Source: Bernardetia sp.
GTDB lineage: Bacteria > Bacteroidota > Bacteroidia > Cytophagales > Bernardetiaceae
Assembly (NCBI RefSeq): GCF_020630935.1
Contig: NZ_JAHDIG010000007.1
Span: 1-62,205, forward strand
Length of the DNA: 62,205 nt
Reading direction: 5' to 3'
Positions within the stretch are counted from its first letter, which is position 1, and each line of letters begins with the position of its first letter. The notes beneath the pieces are model-generated. The model was given only the letters and a program-made list of their open reading frames with translations, was not told the DNA's origin and ran no database searches. Positions 45,830 through 55,061 of the stretch are shown here, one piece after another. The translations under genes and the position numbers were made by a program.

Positions 45830-46001
45830 TAAAAGTAATTTTAAAAATAAAGTATAAATAAATGATAGTAGAATACCACCTAAAGCAATTATATAATTGC
45901 TAGAAGAAAGTTAGAGAAGAAGAGATGATTTTAGAACAACTCAATTAACTGCCTTGACATTTTGCAATATCAAGACAGAGTTTTTCGAAGGTAAAAGAGT
46001 T

Positions 46002-46619
46002 CTAGACGACTTGAACAGATTTTTGATACAACTGATAGAAGAAAATAGGTAGAAATATACAGGCAAAAATTCCCCAGCCAATAGCGAACATTAGTCCCGA
46101 ACCTGGGAAATGAAGTCCTTTAAAAATCATTCCTGTACTTATAAGTGTCCCAGCCAAAAATCCAATAATTAGGCGAACTTTGTCTGAAAATGCCAAACTA
46201 GTACGATTACGATACACCAATGCTCCCAAGCTAGGCAAGACAAACAAGAGTAGTACTACATTTCCTGCCTGTAATAGCATATTTGCAAAAGGCCAATGTA
46301 AGTGTTTGAATAAAAGATAGAGAGAAAGAGTAAAAGCTGTTAGGAAGCTAGAGAAATACAAAATACGTTTCATAGTAAGATTGGTTTTGAAGTGTTTAAT
46401 AAAAAATAATTCTTCTTCTATCTCGCCTACTCCATTGGGTGCAATAGAAATAGAAGCCTGTTTAAAGCCCTCCTCAAATGAAAGACCTTCGCTCATTTTG
46501 CTTTCTATGAAGCAACAAAAATGGTCTAACAGACTGTCTTGTAAATCAGTATCTTCCAAAGGATTTTTAAAGATACGTTCACAAACCAGTTCTATTTGAT
46601 TATCATTGAGTGTTACCAT
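46002..46619 (-). CDS. Membrane protein paired with PadR regulator (HAAS-like)
   Basis: A 205-residue protein. The first 75 residues are a helical soluble domain (IFKNPLEDTDLQDSLLDHFCCFIESKM) resembling HAAS-type domains found next to PadR genes. Then four transmembrane helices with LKH-like turns (LYLLFKHLHWPFA, MIFKGLHFPGSGLM). It overlaps the PadR gene by 17 bases, so the two are translationally coupled. The pair is a common regulator-membrane sensor arrangement. Function unknown. Confidence 0.75.
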   Translation of the reverse strand: MVTLNDNQIELVCERIFKNPLEDTDLQDSLLDHFCCFIESKMSEGLSFEEGFKQASISIAPNGVGEIEEELFFIKHFKTNLTMKRILYFSSFLTAFTLSLYLLFKHLHWPFANMLLQAGNVVLLLFVLPSLGALVYRNRTSLAFSDKVRLIIGFLAGTLISTGMIFKGLHFPGSGLMFAIGWGIFACIFLPIFFYQLYQKSVQVV

Positions 46620-46959
46620 AGATAGGTTCAGTAGTTATAAGATGATGAATAGTATTTAGGAAATCTAAAAGTTCGTTGATAGCTTTTTCGGTAGCTGTTT
46701 GTCCTGCTGGCGTAAGATGATAGTATTTCCTTTTTCGTTTTCCTATCATTTTTGTTTCACATTCAATCAGACCATCGGCTTCTAGTTTGTGCAAAGCAGG
46801 GTAGAGAGAACCCTCCTTTATCAAAATTTTGCCATCAGTAGATTCCTTAACACATTGAGCCAGTTGATAACCATACATTTTGCCTTTTTCGGAAAGCAAG
46901 CGAAGTATGATGGTGGTCAGTGTTCCTTTGAGTAATTCTTTGCTCGGATTTGTTTTCAT
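46603..46959 (-). CDS. PadR family transcription regulator
   Basis: A 118-residue PadR-type winged-helix regulator: ELLKGTLTTIILRLL at the start, YGYQLAQ, SLYPALHKLEADGLIE (recognition region) and KRKYYHLTPAGQ (wing). Short PadR_s2 class. The palindrome at 46963-46996 lies just upstream and suggests autoregulation. It shares its message with the overlapping membrane protein gene (46002-46619). Ligand unknown. Confidence 0.93.
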   Translation of the reverse strand: MKTNPSKELLKGTLTTIILRLLSEKGKMYGYQLAQCVKESTDGKILIKEGSLYPALHKLEADGLIECETKMIGKRKRKYYHLTPAGQTATEKAINELLDFLNTIHHLITTEPIYGNTQ

Positions 46960-46962
46960 TTT

Positions 46963-46996
46963 TACATAGATTTTAAATACATTGTAAATCTATGTA
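46963..46996. promoter_or_regulatory. Candidate PadR operator
   Basis: A perfect 11-bp inverted repeat (tacatagattt / aaatctatgta) with a 12-base spacer, ending four bases upstream of the padR start. The arms carry ACAT/ATGT ends as in PadR-box sites. Confidence 0.6.
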
Positions 46997-47073
46997 TTAA
47001 TACTAAATCCACAAAAAAAAGTTGCGTTTTTGGCGCAACTTTTTGAGTTTTTTTTAAAATGGTCTGTAAAAGG

Positions 47074-47565
47074 TTATTTTTTGTTAGGTGAAGTCATTCT
47101 CATTTCATCACAATCGTTAGAGATTTTGTAAGCTGTCATTTTCTCTCGTACGGCAAATCCCATTTTCATTCCTTCAAAAATAAGGTATATTTTATTATTG
47201 TCTGTTTCTACATCTAGTTGTGCTACTTGCTTTTGATTTTTTGCATCTCTATACGTCAGTAAATATTTATTTTTATCTTTCTTTACACCAACTACTTGAT
47301 ACATTGTAATATCATACAAGCCAGCCATTACAAACATAGGTTCTCCATTACTTACATCAAAGTAAAAAGTACTTACGGGCTCTCCACATTTTGTATAGAT
47401 AATTTCTTTGTTGTCTTCTGTGGCTAGTCCAATGTACGTTTTGTCTTGAAAAACAGCTAAATGTTTGTTCTTATCTGCATTTTGAGCTTGACTAGAAAAA
47501 CAAATAGAAAAAAAGAAAACTAAAAAAACACTAAAAATAAATCCTAGTGATAAAGTTTTTAGCAT
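47074..47565 (-). CDS. Hypothetical secreted protein
   Basis: A 163-residue protein from ATG at 47565, beginning MLKTLSLGFIFSVFLVFFF with a clear signal peptide ending SSQAQ. An upstream ATG at 47643 would add an Asn/Thr-rich tail in front of the signal sequence and is less likely. The mature part is beta-rich (KTYIGLATEDNKEIIYTKC...). No family recognised. Single gene between the PadR pair and a gap. Confidence 0.6.
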   Translation of the reverse strand: MLKTLSLGFIFSVFLVFFFSICFSSQAQNADKNKHLAVFQDKTYIGLATEDNKEIIYTKCGEPVSTFYFDVSNGEPMFVMAGLYDITMYQVVGVKKDKNKYLLTYRDAKNQKQVAQLDVETDNNKIYLIFEGMKMGFAVREKMTAYKISNDCDEMRMTSPNKK

Positions 47566-48026
47566 ATTATTTCTATTTGTATTGAGAGCTAAGTTGCTAG
47601 TAGCCGTCTGCGATGTATTTGAATTGTTTAAAAATTGGTTCATTGAGGTATAGGATTTGAGAGTATAAATAATGAGATATACTTAGTAAAATTTCTTAAA
47701 TTGCTAAAAACAATTTAATTGTGTTATTCAATAAAATCTGAATAAGTAGCGTTGTTTGAATAAGGCTTTTTTTTAGTCAAATGGAAAGATAGGCTACAAA
47801 ATATCAGAAACTAGCGTACTTAATTTTTAAGCAAATTTTAAGCAAATTTTATTTTCCATACTAATAAAACGCAATAAAAGTGGTAATTTTATCAATTATT
47901 TTACGAAACTATAATCTATGGGTATAGTTTTATGGCTAAATGAGGTTGTTTTTCAAATAGATATTTTTTGATACAACAACTAAAGCATATTCAAAATGAA
48001 ATAAAAAAAATCCGTATTCTAATATT
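47566..48026. other. Intergenic region
   Basis: About 460 bases without a clear gene. It holds two tandem copies of an 11-mer (taagcaaattt) at 47828-47849 and otherwise AT-rich sequence. The frame from 47643 to 47565 belongs to a possible N-terminal extension of the gene downstream on the minus strand. Confidence 0.4.
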
Positions 48027-48737
48027 ATGTTTGCAACTATGATTTCAAATTCTTTATTCACTGTTTCTAAAAAAATAGGTGTTTTTCTACTCCTGTTTGT
48101 AGCAACTTTTCTTTTTTCCATACAACAAACTCAAGCTCAAACCAGTATGAGTATTGCAGGACGTTATCAAAAATTTATTGGTGGCGAAGAGCGTTTTCCC
48201 TTTGGTGCGCCCGAAGATTTTCCTGCTCTTTATGGCGCAGAGTTGCGCTTGAATATTGGATTGAGTTATAAAACAGTTCTTACCCTAGAAGGAGCATATA
48301 TGATGAGCCTCCAACCTGGAGAGTTTACGTATTCTAATAAAATAACAACAAAAAATACGGGAGCAGAACTCAATGCCAACTTACGTTATTATCTTTTTGG
48401 AGCATATAACGATAGAGGAGGATTTTATACCTATGGTGGATTAAGTGGAGGAATGTACAATATAGACTGGTCTCTAAAAAATTATGATGAAATAGGAGGA
48501 TATACTCCCTTCCCAGAGCCAGAATATTTTCAAGATATGCAGTTTTGGCTCTTGAGTGCTAATGCAGGAATTGGAGCAGAAGTTTATACAGGTTCTTTTT
48601 ATATTTTTGGAGAAGGTGGAGCATCATATCGTTTTAAAGATTATGTTTCTAATGTTACAACTTATACTCCACATTTACATCATTACTGGAGAGCTAATTT
48701 TGGAGTGCGTATTCCTTTTGGTTCAGGTCCTCAATAA
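48027..48737 (+). CDS. Hypothetical outer-membrane beta-barrel protein
   Basis: A 236-residue protein with a signal peptide (KIGVFLLLFVATFLFS, cleavage near TQAQT) and alternating beta strands: AELRLNIGLSYKTVLTLEGAY, GAELNANLRYYLF, GGFYTYGGLSGGMYNIDWSL and a last ANFGVRIPFG, which ends in an aromatic-poor strand. This pattern fits a small outer-membrane barrel of about 8 strands. No family name. Together with the downstream lipoprotein (48807-49349) it may form a two-gene unit. Confidence 0.65.
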   Translation: MFATMISNSLFTVSKKIGVFLLLFVATFLFSIQQTQAQTSMSIAGRYQKFIGGEERFPFGAPEDFPALYGAELRLNIGLSYKTVLTLEGAYMMSLQPGEFTYSNKITTKNTGAELNANLRYYLFGAYNDRGGFYTYGGLSGGMYNIDWSLKNYDEIGGYTPFPEPEYFQDMQFWLLSANAGIGAEVYTGSFYIFGEGGASYRFKDYVSNVTTYTPHLHHYWRANFGVRIPFGSGPQ

Positions 48738-48806
48738 GTTTAAATAGTCAAACATATTCTTTCTAATATTAGAAAATATCCATATAAAAAAATAATAGTC
48801 TATTCT

Positions 48807-49349
48807 ATGAAATACTCAAATTCTATATCACATAAAATTGTGTCTAAATTTGCATATCTGTTTTTATTAATGTTCGGTTTTATTGGTGTTGCTTGTGAAT
48901 CTGATAACGATGATAATCCACTTGCTAAATCTCTAATGACTGGCTATATAGCAGATACTAACTATTGGTTTAGTAACACTCCTTCAGTTCTTGTTTCAAA
49001 AAAAGATACAGCAGGAAAATATACTAAGTTAGATATTCAAGCAACATCTCAAATAGACCAAAGTACCATAGAAATATTTGTTCCTTATCCAGAAGTGGGT
49101 TCGTTTTCAGTAGAACAAGCTGATAGTACGGATAGCGTATTTATTCCACGTACTACTATAAGATATAATGGAGAGGATGTACCAGATGGTTCAATCAATA
49201 TCATACGTCTTGATACTTTCTATTATGTTCTTGAAGCAGAAATTAATTTCAGTTTTACAGGTGTTGTTGAGGGTGATAGTGGTACAATAGATACTACTGA
49301 TGTTGCATTTCAAGGAGAAATTAAAGCTGCTTACTTGAAAAGAGATTAA
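48807..49349 (+). CDS. Hypothetical lipoprotein
   Basis: A 180-residue protein with an N-terminal hydrophobic stretch ending in a lipobox-like GVACES, then an acidic linker (DNDDNPLAKS) and a beta-rich body with many Thr and Asp. Likely anchored to the inner or outer membrane. Function unknown. Followed by a strong terminator, downstream of the barrel gene at 48027. Confidence 0.65.
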   Translation: MKYSNSISHKIVSKFAYLFLLMFGFIGVACESDNDDNPLAKSLMTGYIADTNYWFSNTPSVLVSKKDTAGKYTKLDIQATSQIDQSTIEIFVPYPEVGSFSVEQADSTDSVFIPRTTIRYNGEDVPDGSINIIRLDTFYYVLEAEINFSFTGVVEGDSGTIDTTDVAFQGEIKAAYLKRD

Positions 49350-49375
49350 AGATTAAAGCAAAAAATATACACTCC

Positions 49376-49420
49376 AAAAAACCTTTTCTTACTTGATTTT
49401 TTCAAGAGAAAAGGTTTTTT
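49376..49420. terminator. Terminator after the lipoprotein gene
   Basis: Bases 49376-49389 pair with 49407-49420, extended inward by a cttga/tcaag helix (49392-49396 with 49402-49406) after a two-base bulge. Flanked by A and T runs; can serve both converging genes. Confidence 0.88.
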
Positions 49421-49452
49421 TATGTATAAGTACGCCACGTGAAATAATAATC

Positions 49453-50310
49453 CTATATAAGTACTTTCTGATTAAAAACCATTTTTGCTTTACTGAGTGA
49501 TGCTGCAAACTTTTGCATATCTAATCCTGTTTCTATTTCATTCATATTAGCAAAAGCTAAAATAGACTCTGTCGGAATATTGCCTGTTAGTTCGTCTTTA
49601 GCCATCGGACACCCTCCAAAACCTAACATAGCACCATCAAAACGCCTACAACCAGCCTTATATGCTGCCTCAATTTTTTCGTTGGCTGTTCTTAGAGGTG
49701 AGTGAAAATGTGCTCCTATTTCTATGTGTGAAAACTCTTTATTTAATGATTCGAATAGAGGTGTGATATTGCTTTCGTTGGAAGAGCCTATTGTATCAGA
49801 AAGCTGTACAATTTTAATCTCCATTTTATCCAACTTACTCATAAATTGTGTTACAATTTCTGGGTTGTATGCTTCTTTGTAAGGATTGCCAAATGCCATA
49901 GAAAGATATACCACTAATGTTTTATTGTGTTTTAAGCACAAGTTTTGAGAATCACTCACTACTTCTAAGGCTTCTTCTATTGTTTTTTTTGTATTTCTTA
50001 GTTGAAAAGTTTCTGAAATAGAGAGTGGAAAACCTAAATAGTCTATTTTATCGTATTCAATGGCTCGTTTCAGTCCTCCATAACCAGCAATGACTGCTAA
50101 TAATTTTGTGTCTGATACATCTAAACCTTCCAACACTTGAGCTGTGTCTTTCATTTGAGGAATAGCTTTTTCTGAAACGAAACTCCCAAAATCAAGCGTA
50201 TCAAAGCCTACTTTTAAGAGCGAGTTGAGATAGTTTATTTTAATATCTGTATCTATAAAATCAGATAGTCCTTGCATTGCATCACGAGGACATTCTATAA
50301 TCTTGAGCAT
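49453..50310 (-). CDS. Hydroxymethylglutaryl-CoA lyase
   Basis: A 285-residue HMG-CoA lyase: TIM barrel with PRDAMQGL (metal-site Asp, with Met where the usual motif has PRDG), FVSEKAIPQM, SDTIGSSNE, GAHFHSPLRTA and the mobile catalytic loop GGCPMAKDELTGN with its Cys. It splits HMG-CoA to acetoacetate and acetyl-CoA in leucine breakdown. Single gene here. Confidence 0.92.
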   Translation of the reverse strand: MLKIIECPRDAMQGLSDFIDTDIKINYLNSLLKVGFDTLDFGSFVSEKAIPQMKDTAQVLEGLDVSDTKLLAVIAGYGGLKRAIEYDKIDYLGFPLSISETFQLRNTKKTIEEALEVVSDSQNLCLKHNKTLVVYLSMAFGNPYKEAYNPEIVTQFMSKLDKMEIKIVQLSDTIGSSNESNITPLFESLNKEFSHIEIGAHFHSPLRTANEKIEAAYKAGCRRFDGAMLGFGGCPMAKDELTGNIPTESILAFANMNEIETGLDMQKFAASLSKAKMVFNQKVLI

Positions 50311-50717
50311 GTTGAAGTGTATTTATTGGTCGTGTTTATGTAAAATTTTGGTAGCTTCTAAAAGCTGTTATATCATTCAAAAATACAAAAAAAACGAATG
50401 ATATTATAATTTTGAAAACATAGATGATATACGTTCATTGCAGTGGTTTTGATATAATTCTAATAAATAATAGTATTTATTCTATATACGCCTTTTTTAT
50501 GTCGACAAAAATTGATAGTATGGTATCATTTTTAGAATATTTATAACAGTATTTGTTCTAAATAAATAAGATAAAGTGCTTAACTTTGTAGTTCTTATTA
50601 AAAAGTGTATGAAAATGAAGAGACATTTGAATATACAGGAGTAAAAATGCTTTTAGAAATCAATTATTTCCACCCTTGTTGGTTGTGCAAGCCAATAAAT
50701 TTCAATGATAATCAGAT
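50311..50717. other. Intergenic region upstream of PBP2
   Basis: 407 bases without a gene. A TAACTTTG box (50581-50588) fits the -7 element and would give a leader of about 120 bases to the PBP2 gene; a TTTG lies 25 bases further up, slightly too far. Nothing else seen. Confidence 0.4.
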
Positions 50718-52718
50718 TTGAACGACTTTCGTAGATATATAATTCAAATAGCTATTCTCATAGTCTTATTCATCTATGGCTTTCAACTGCTTTGGTTGCA
50801 GGTCATTTCTGATGACTTTCAACATCAAGCACAAAATACTTCTACTCGTACTAATATTTTATATCCCCCTCGTGGCTTAGTTTATGACAGAAATGGAAAA
50901 CTATTGGTAGAAAATAATCCTGTATTTGATATAGAAATAGTAGCCAAAGAATTTAAGCTCAAACCTCAAGATACCACTTATTTGTGTCAGCTTTTACGTA
51001 TTTCGTTAGAAGAGTTTAGGGAAAAATTAGAAAAAGCAAACCACGGATTACAACGCTACAAGCCTTATCTATTTATCAAACAAATGTCAGTAGAGAATTA
51101 TGCCAAAATTCAAGACGAACTCTCTGATTATGAAGGTATTTATCCGAATGCAAGAACTATCCGTACTTACCCTTATTCTTCTTTTGCTGGTGGGTTAGGT
51201 TACGTTCGTGAAATTGACCAACGTATGCTTGCCAAAGATACAGCAAATTATTACAGACGAGGTGATATGTTGGGAATTAGTGGTATAGAGAGAAGTTATG
51301 AAGAAGAGCTAAGAGGAAAAAGAGGAGTGCAGCAAGTTATGTATGACCGTTTGGGAATCGCTAGAGGTTCATTCAAAAACGGAGAATATGATACATTGCC
51401 AGAAGCAGGAATGACATTACAGACTACTATAGATGCAGAATTACAGAAATACGGAGAGTATTTGATGCAAAATAAAATTGGTAGTATTGTGGCGATTGAG
51501 CCAACAACAGGGGAAGTGTTGTCGATGGTTTCTGCTCCCACATTTGACCCTAATCTTCTGACAGGGGAAGGCACAGAAGTAGCCAAGAATTATTTGATGC
51601 TTTCTAAAGACCCTACAAAACCACTATACAACCGAGCTTTACAGGCTGCTTACCCTCCTGGTTCTACATTTAAGATTGTACAGGCTCTGATAGGTTTGCA
51701 AGATGGTGTATTGGATACTGCACATACCTCTTTTGGGTGTTCGAAAGAACTAGTAAATTGTCATAATCACCCTTCGCCTTTGAATATACATGGTTCTATT
51801 CAGCATTCTTGTAATCCATTTTATTATAAATCGTTTATTCGTATTATTAGGCAAAATCGTTCAGAAAATGATAAGGAAGATACTCGTATTGGTTTAGACC
51901 GTTGGCACGATCATGCTCTTTCTTTTGGTTTTGGAAGACAGTTAGGTATAGACTTGCCTTATGAGAGTAGAGGACTTATGCCTTCAACAGCTTACTACGA
52001 CAGAATAGCCGAAAGGCGTGGCTATGGATGGAAGTTAGGTAATATTTATTCTCTAAGTATTGGACAGGGAGAGATGAGTGCAGTACCTTTACAACTTGCT
52101 AACTTTGCAGCCATCTTGGCAAATAGAGGACACTATTATATCCCTCATGTTGTCAAGAAAATAAATGATACTACTTTGGTAGATAAAAAATACAGAACAA
52201 AACATACAACTACTGTAGATAAAAAATATTTTCCTTATGTAGTAGATGCTATGGAGGATGTAGTGAGGGCAGGTACGGCTCGCCGAGCAAGAATAGATGA
52301 TATGGTAGTCTGTGGAAAAACAGGAACAGTTCAAAACCCACACGGAGAAGACCATTCTATTTTTATAGCTTTTGCTCCAAAAGATAATCCTAAAATTGCA
52401 ATCGCTGTGGTAGTAGAAAATTCAGGTTTTGGAGGAACTTGGGCAGCTCCTATAGCGAGTCTGATGATAGAAAAATACATAAATGATACTATTTCAGAGC
52501 AGAATGTAAAATATAAAGAGAAAAGAATTATAGACATGAACTTCATAGAACAAGAAAGACTTCGTTTGGAAAAAGAAGCAGAGCGCAAAAGGCAAAAGTT
52601 ACAAAAAAAGCAAGAGGAAGAGAAAGCTACTCTTACCACTCAAAAAAAATCCTCCCCTAGCAAAACAGAGGATAAAAAGAATATTGTTTTGGCAGATGCA
52701 AAAAGAGAAGATGAATAG
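50718..52718 (+). CDS. mrdA: Penicillin-binding protein 2 (transpeptidase for cell elongation)
   Basis: A 666-residue class B PBP: single N-terminal helix (IAILIVLFIYGFQLLWLQ), dimerisation domain with ILYPPRGLVYDRNG, and transpeptidase domain with the active-site STFK (S316), SCN (S364, third residue N) and KTG (K534). A charged C-terminal tail (RQKLQKKQEEEKA...) follows. It crosslinks lateral-wall peptidoglycan in the periplasm together with RodA. TTG is the start codon used. Usually beside mreCD/rodA in Bacteroidota, but here it has a polymerase-like gene downstream instead. Confidence 0.94.
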   Translation: MNDFRRYIIQIAILIVLFIYGFQLLWLQVISDDFQHQAQNTSTRTNILYPPRGLVYDRNGKLLVENNPVFDIEIVAKEFKLKPQDTTYLCQLLRISLEEFREKLEKANHGLQRYKPYLFIKQMSVENYAKIQDELSDYEGIYPNARTIRTYPYSSFAGGLGYVREIDQRMLAKDTANYYRRGDMLGISGIERSYEEELRGKRGVQQVMYDRLGIARGSFKNGEYDTLPEAGMTLQTTIDAELQKYGEYLMQNKIGSIVAIEPTTGEVLSMVSAPTFDPNLLTGEGTEVAKNYLMLSKDPTKPLYNRALQAAYPPGSTFKIVQALIGLQDGVLDTAHTSFGCSKELVNCHNHPSPLNIHGSIQHSCNPFYYKSFIRIIRQNRSENDKEDTRIGLDRWHDHALSFGFGRQLGIDLPYESRGLMPSTAYYDRIAERRGYGWKLGNIYSLSIGQGEMSAVPLQLANFAAILANRGHYYIPHVVKKINDTTLVDKKYRTKHTTTVDKKYFPYVVDAMEDVVRAGTARRARIDDMVVCGKTGTVQNPHGEDHSIFIAFAPKDNPKIAIAVVVENSGFGGTWAAPIASLMIEKYINDTISEQNVKYKEKRIIDMNFIEQERLRLEKEAERKRQKLQKKQEEEKATLTTQKKSSPSKTEDKKNIVLADAKREDE

Positions 52719-52776
52719 TACCTAGCTTTTTTAGTTCTATCTTATTCTCCAAATGCTAGTCTGATTACCAAACCTT

Positions 52777-54186
52777 ATGAATCCACGTTATCTATTACTT
52801 TACATACCCGTTTTTCTCTCTTATTTATTACACTCAACAGATGCCTCCATGGCGTATTGGGTAGCTTGGGGAGGCTCTCTTTGGATATATTTAGTAACAT
52901 TTACAGGAACAGTAAAAAAACTGCCTAACGACCGTCCTGTTTCGGCTCAAGTATTTCGCCCCTTCTTTATAGTTCATCTTATTTTTTCAGGATATATGGC
53001 CGTAACTTCTGTATTTTCCTATATGGATGCTATGGGGTATTTATATCTTGATAAAGTGAAAACACAAGAGTCTCCTATATATATATCAAGCATTGCCTAT
53101 TGTCAGTTTTTATACTGTTTAGGACATGCTGCCTATGTACACGGATTACTATTATTTTTAGAATATAAAAAACCAAAATATGTTATTCAAGTCTCTACTC
53201 AGACTTCTATTTCACAACTGTTATTCTTTGCTGCATTATTTTTCTTTGTTGGTAGTATAGCTTTTCTTTTTATACCAGGGACAGCACAATTTTTAATACA
53301 ATTTCAACTTGCTACTGCTGTTTTTGGAGTATTTTCATTTGGATATTCCATATTAGAGAGAAAAAAGAAATATATACTGATTACAGGACTTTTGTTTGCT
53401 TATGGAGAGTATCAAGCACTTATTTCTGGTTGGAAAGAATTTACTGTACTTCCTGTACTTCTATTAGGAGCAATACTATGGACATATCATAAGAAAATTA
53501 TTTTGATAGCCTCTCCTTTTATGTTGTTCCTCTTTCTATTTATTATTCCATATTATACTGGAATTGTAAGACAACTTAGTTGGAGTGGAGAGGTAGAATC
53601 CACACAAGCTGCTGCTATTGCATTAAATAGGGTCAGTAATGAAAATTTGGATGGTTTGTTGGAAGATAACTGGATGTTTCTGACACACCGTTTATCTGAA
53701 ATCCAAATGTTTATAGTCTATGTAAATAGAGTACCCTCTGAAGTACCATACATGACCTCAGATATTCTTATGCAGTCTTTAGAGACTATTCCTCCAAGAA
53801 TCCTTTATCCTAATAAACCTATTCCTGAAAATATCATTATGGATAGAGTATATAAAATAGGAGCTGTGGGTTCGGGAACAGGCGTATCGGCAAAACCAGC
53901 ATTTATTGCTGATGCTTATATAGTAAGAGGGGAAATTGGTGTTTTTTGTGCTTTATTTCTTTTAGGAATGTTTATAACATTTATATCGAAAAAGACAGAA
54001 TCTATGTTTGGTGGATATGCTATTGGGTCTGGTTGTATATTTTTAGCATTGTATTACATCTTGATTAGAGGAAATGCTTTTGAATATGTTGCCAATACTA
54101 TTTTTTGGAGTACAGTTACTATGTATTTACTTTTTTATCTTGCTAGACAGTTCAATATAATTGTCAGAAATCCTGATTATGAATAG
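52777..54186 (+). CDS. Multi-pass membrane protein, Wzy/O-antigen-polymerase-like
   Basis: A 469-residue protein with about 12 transmembrane helices and a large loop (residues about 265-360) containing TIPPRILYPNKPIPENI. The P-R-x-L-x-P-x-K-P pattern in a late periplasmic loop is typical of Wzy-type polysaccharide polymerases. No sugar-nucleotide genes nearby. It lies 58 bases downstream of PBP2 on the same strand, possibly in one message. Role in surface polysaccharide assembly is inference; low similarity among such proteins makes the call uncertain. Confidence 0.55.
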   Translation: MNPRYLLLYIPVFLSYLLHSTDASMAYWVAWGGSLWIYLVTFTGTVKKLPNDRPVSAQVFRPFFIVHLIFSGYMAVTSVFSYMDAMGYLYLDKVKTQESPIYISSIAYCQFLYCLGHAAYVHGLLLFLEYKKPKYVIQVSTQTSISQLLFFAALFFFVGSIAFLFIPGTAQFLIQFQLATAVFGVFSFGYSILERKKKYILITGLLFAYGEYQALISGWKEFTVLPVLLLGAILWTYHKKIILIASPFMLFLFLFIIPYYTGIVRQLSWSGEVESTQAAAIALNRVSNENLDGLLEDNWMFLTHRLSEIQMFIVYVNRVPSEVPYMTSDILMQSLETIPPRILYPNKPIPENIIMDRVYKIGAVGSGTGVSAKPAFIADAYIVRGEIGVFCALFLLGMFITFISKKTESMFGGYAIGSGCIFLALYYILIRGNAFEYVANTIFWSTVTMYLLFYLARQFNIIVRNPDYE

Positions 54187-54487
54187 ATAACTATAAAAGG
54201 CAATTAATAGTATTTGCTGTTCTGTGAGCCACAGAACAGAGATAAAATACCGTTTGTTGGTGTTTTTAGTGTAGCGACACCAAAAACTTTTTATTTTATG
54301 TTCAGTACTCTAAAAAAGCATAATTTTTTGCTTAAATCAGAGCCTCAACAATAATAACTGTTGTAATGTTTGATATTTTTTATTATTTAACTTATTAATA
54401 AGTTATTGTTAATAAAAATAAATAAAACAAACTGTCTGTATTTAGTACACGTATTACTTAGATATGTTGTATTAAATTCAGACACAG
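54187..54487. other. Intergenic region with a truncated MITE-like repeat
   Basis: 301 bases without a gene. Bases 54211-54312 are a degraded relative of the element at 56766-56888. The rest is AT-rich with no clear promoter. Confidence 0.6.
54211..54312. mobile_element. Degraded MITE-like element, copy 2
   Basis: Shares two inner hairpins with 56766-56888: ctgttctgtg/cacagaacag (10 bp) and ttggtgt/acaccaa (7 bp). It keeps the right end tgttcagtactcta (54299-54312), one mismatch from the right terminal repeat of the other copy. The left terminal repeat is not recognisable. Confidence 0.65.
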
Positions 54488-55018
54488 ATGCGTTCATTTT
54501 TAAAGTGTTATTTTTCTATATGCTTCTTTTTTTTGTGTACAGCCTCATTTTCCCAACAAATAGAAAGTAGAGCTAAAAATACGTTATATATTGAGGGTGC
54601 TGGCGCAGGTGGGTATGGCTCACTAAATTACGAACGTATTTATTTCTTTTCTTCTCAAAGCAATAGAAGTAAACAAATGGCTATTGCTTGCCGTTTAGGT
54701 ATAAGTACATATTATCTCAACGATTATACAGATAATTTCAACCCAGAAATTATTCTCCCTCTTGCTCTACATTTTTTATATGGCAAAAGCCACAAATTAG
54801 AGCTTGGTATAGGGCAGACATTTACTTCTTTCATAAGAGCTGATACAAATACATTCAAACCAGTTCGTGATATACGTAATCATACTCACTTTACACTTGG
54901 TTATCGTTATCAACCACTTAAAGGTGGCATTATGTTGAGAATAGCATATACGCCAATGCTTGAATTTAATACAGACTATACACATTGGGGAGGGCTTGCC
55001 ATAGGTTATGCTTTCTAA
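54488..55018 (+). CDS. Hypothetical outer-membrane beta-barrel protein
   Basis: A 176-residue protein with a signal peptide (CYFSICFFFLCTASFSQ) and short alternating strands: NTLYIEGAGAGGYGSLNYERIYFF, MAIACRLGISTYYL, HKLELGIGQTFTSFI, HFTLGYRYQ, GIMLRIAYTPM and a final GGLAIGYAF ending in Phe, the usual outer-membrane barrel end. About eight strands. No family recognised. Confidence 0.7.
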   Translation: MRSFLKCYFSICFFFLCTASFSQQIESRAKNTLYIEGAGAGGYGSLNYERIYFFSSQSNRSKQMAIACRLGISTYYLNDYTDNFNPEIILPLALHFLYGKSHKLELGIGQTFTSFIRADTNTFKPVRDIRNHTHFTLGYRYQPLKGGIMLRIAYTPMLEFNTDYTHWGGLAIGYAF

Positions 55019-55061
55019 TTAATTATTTAGTCTCATTTTTAAAATTATTATTCAATTTGTC

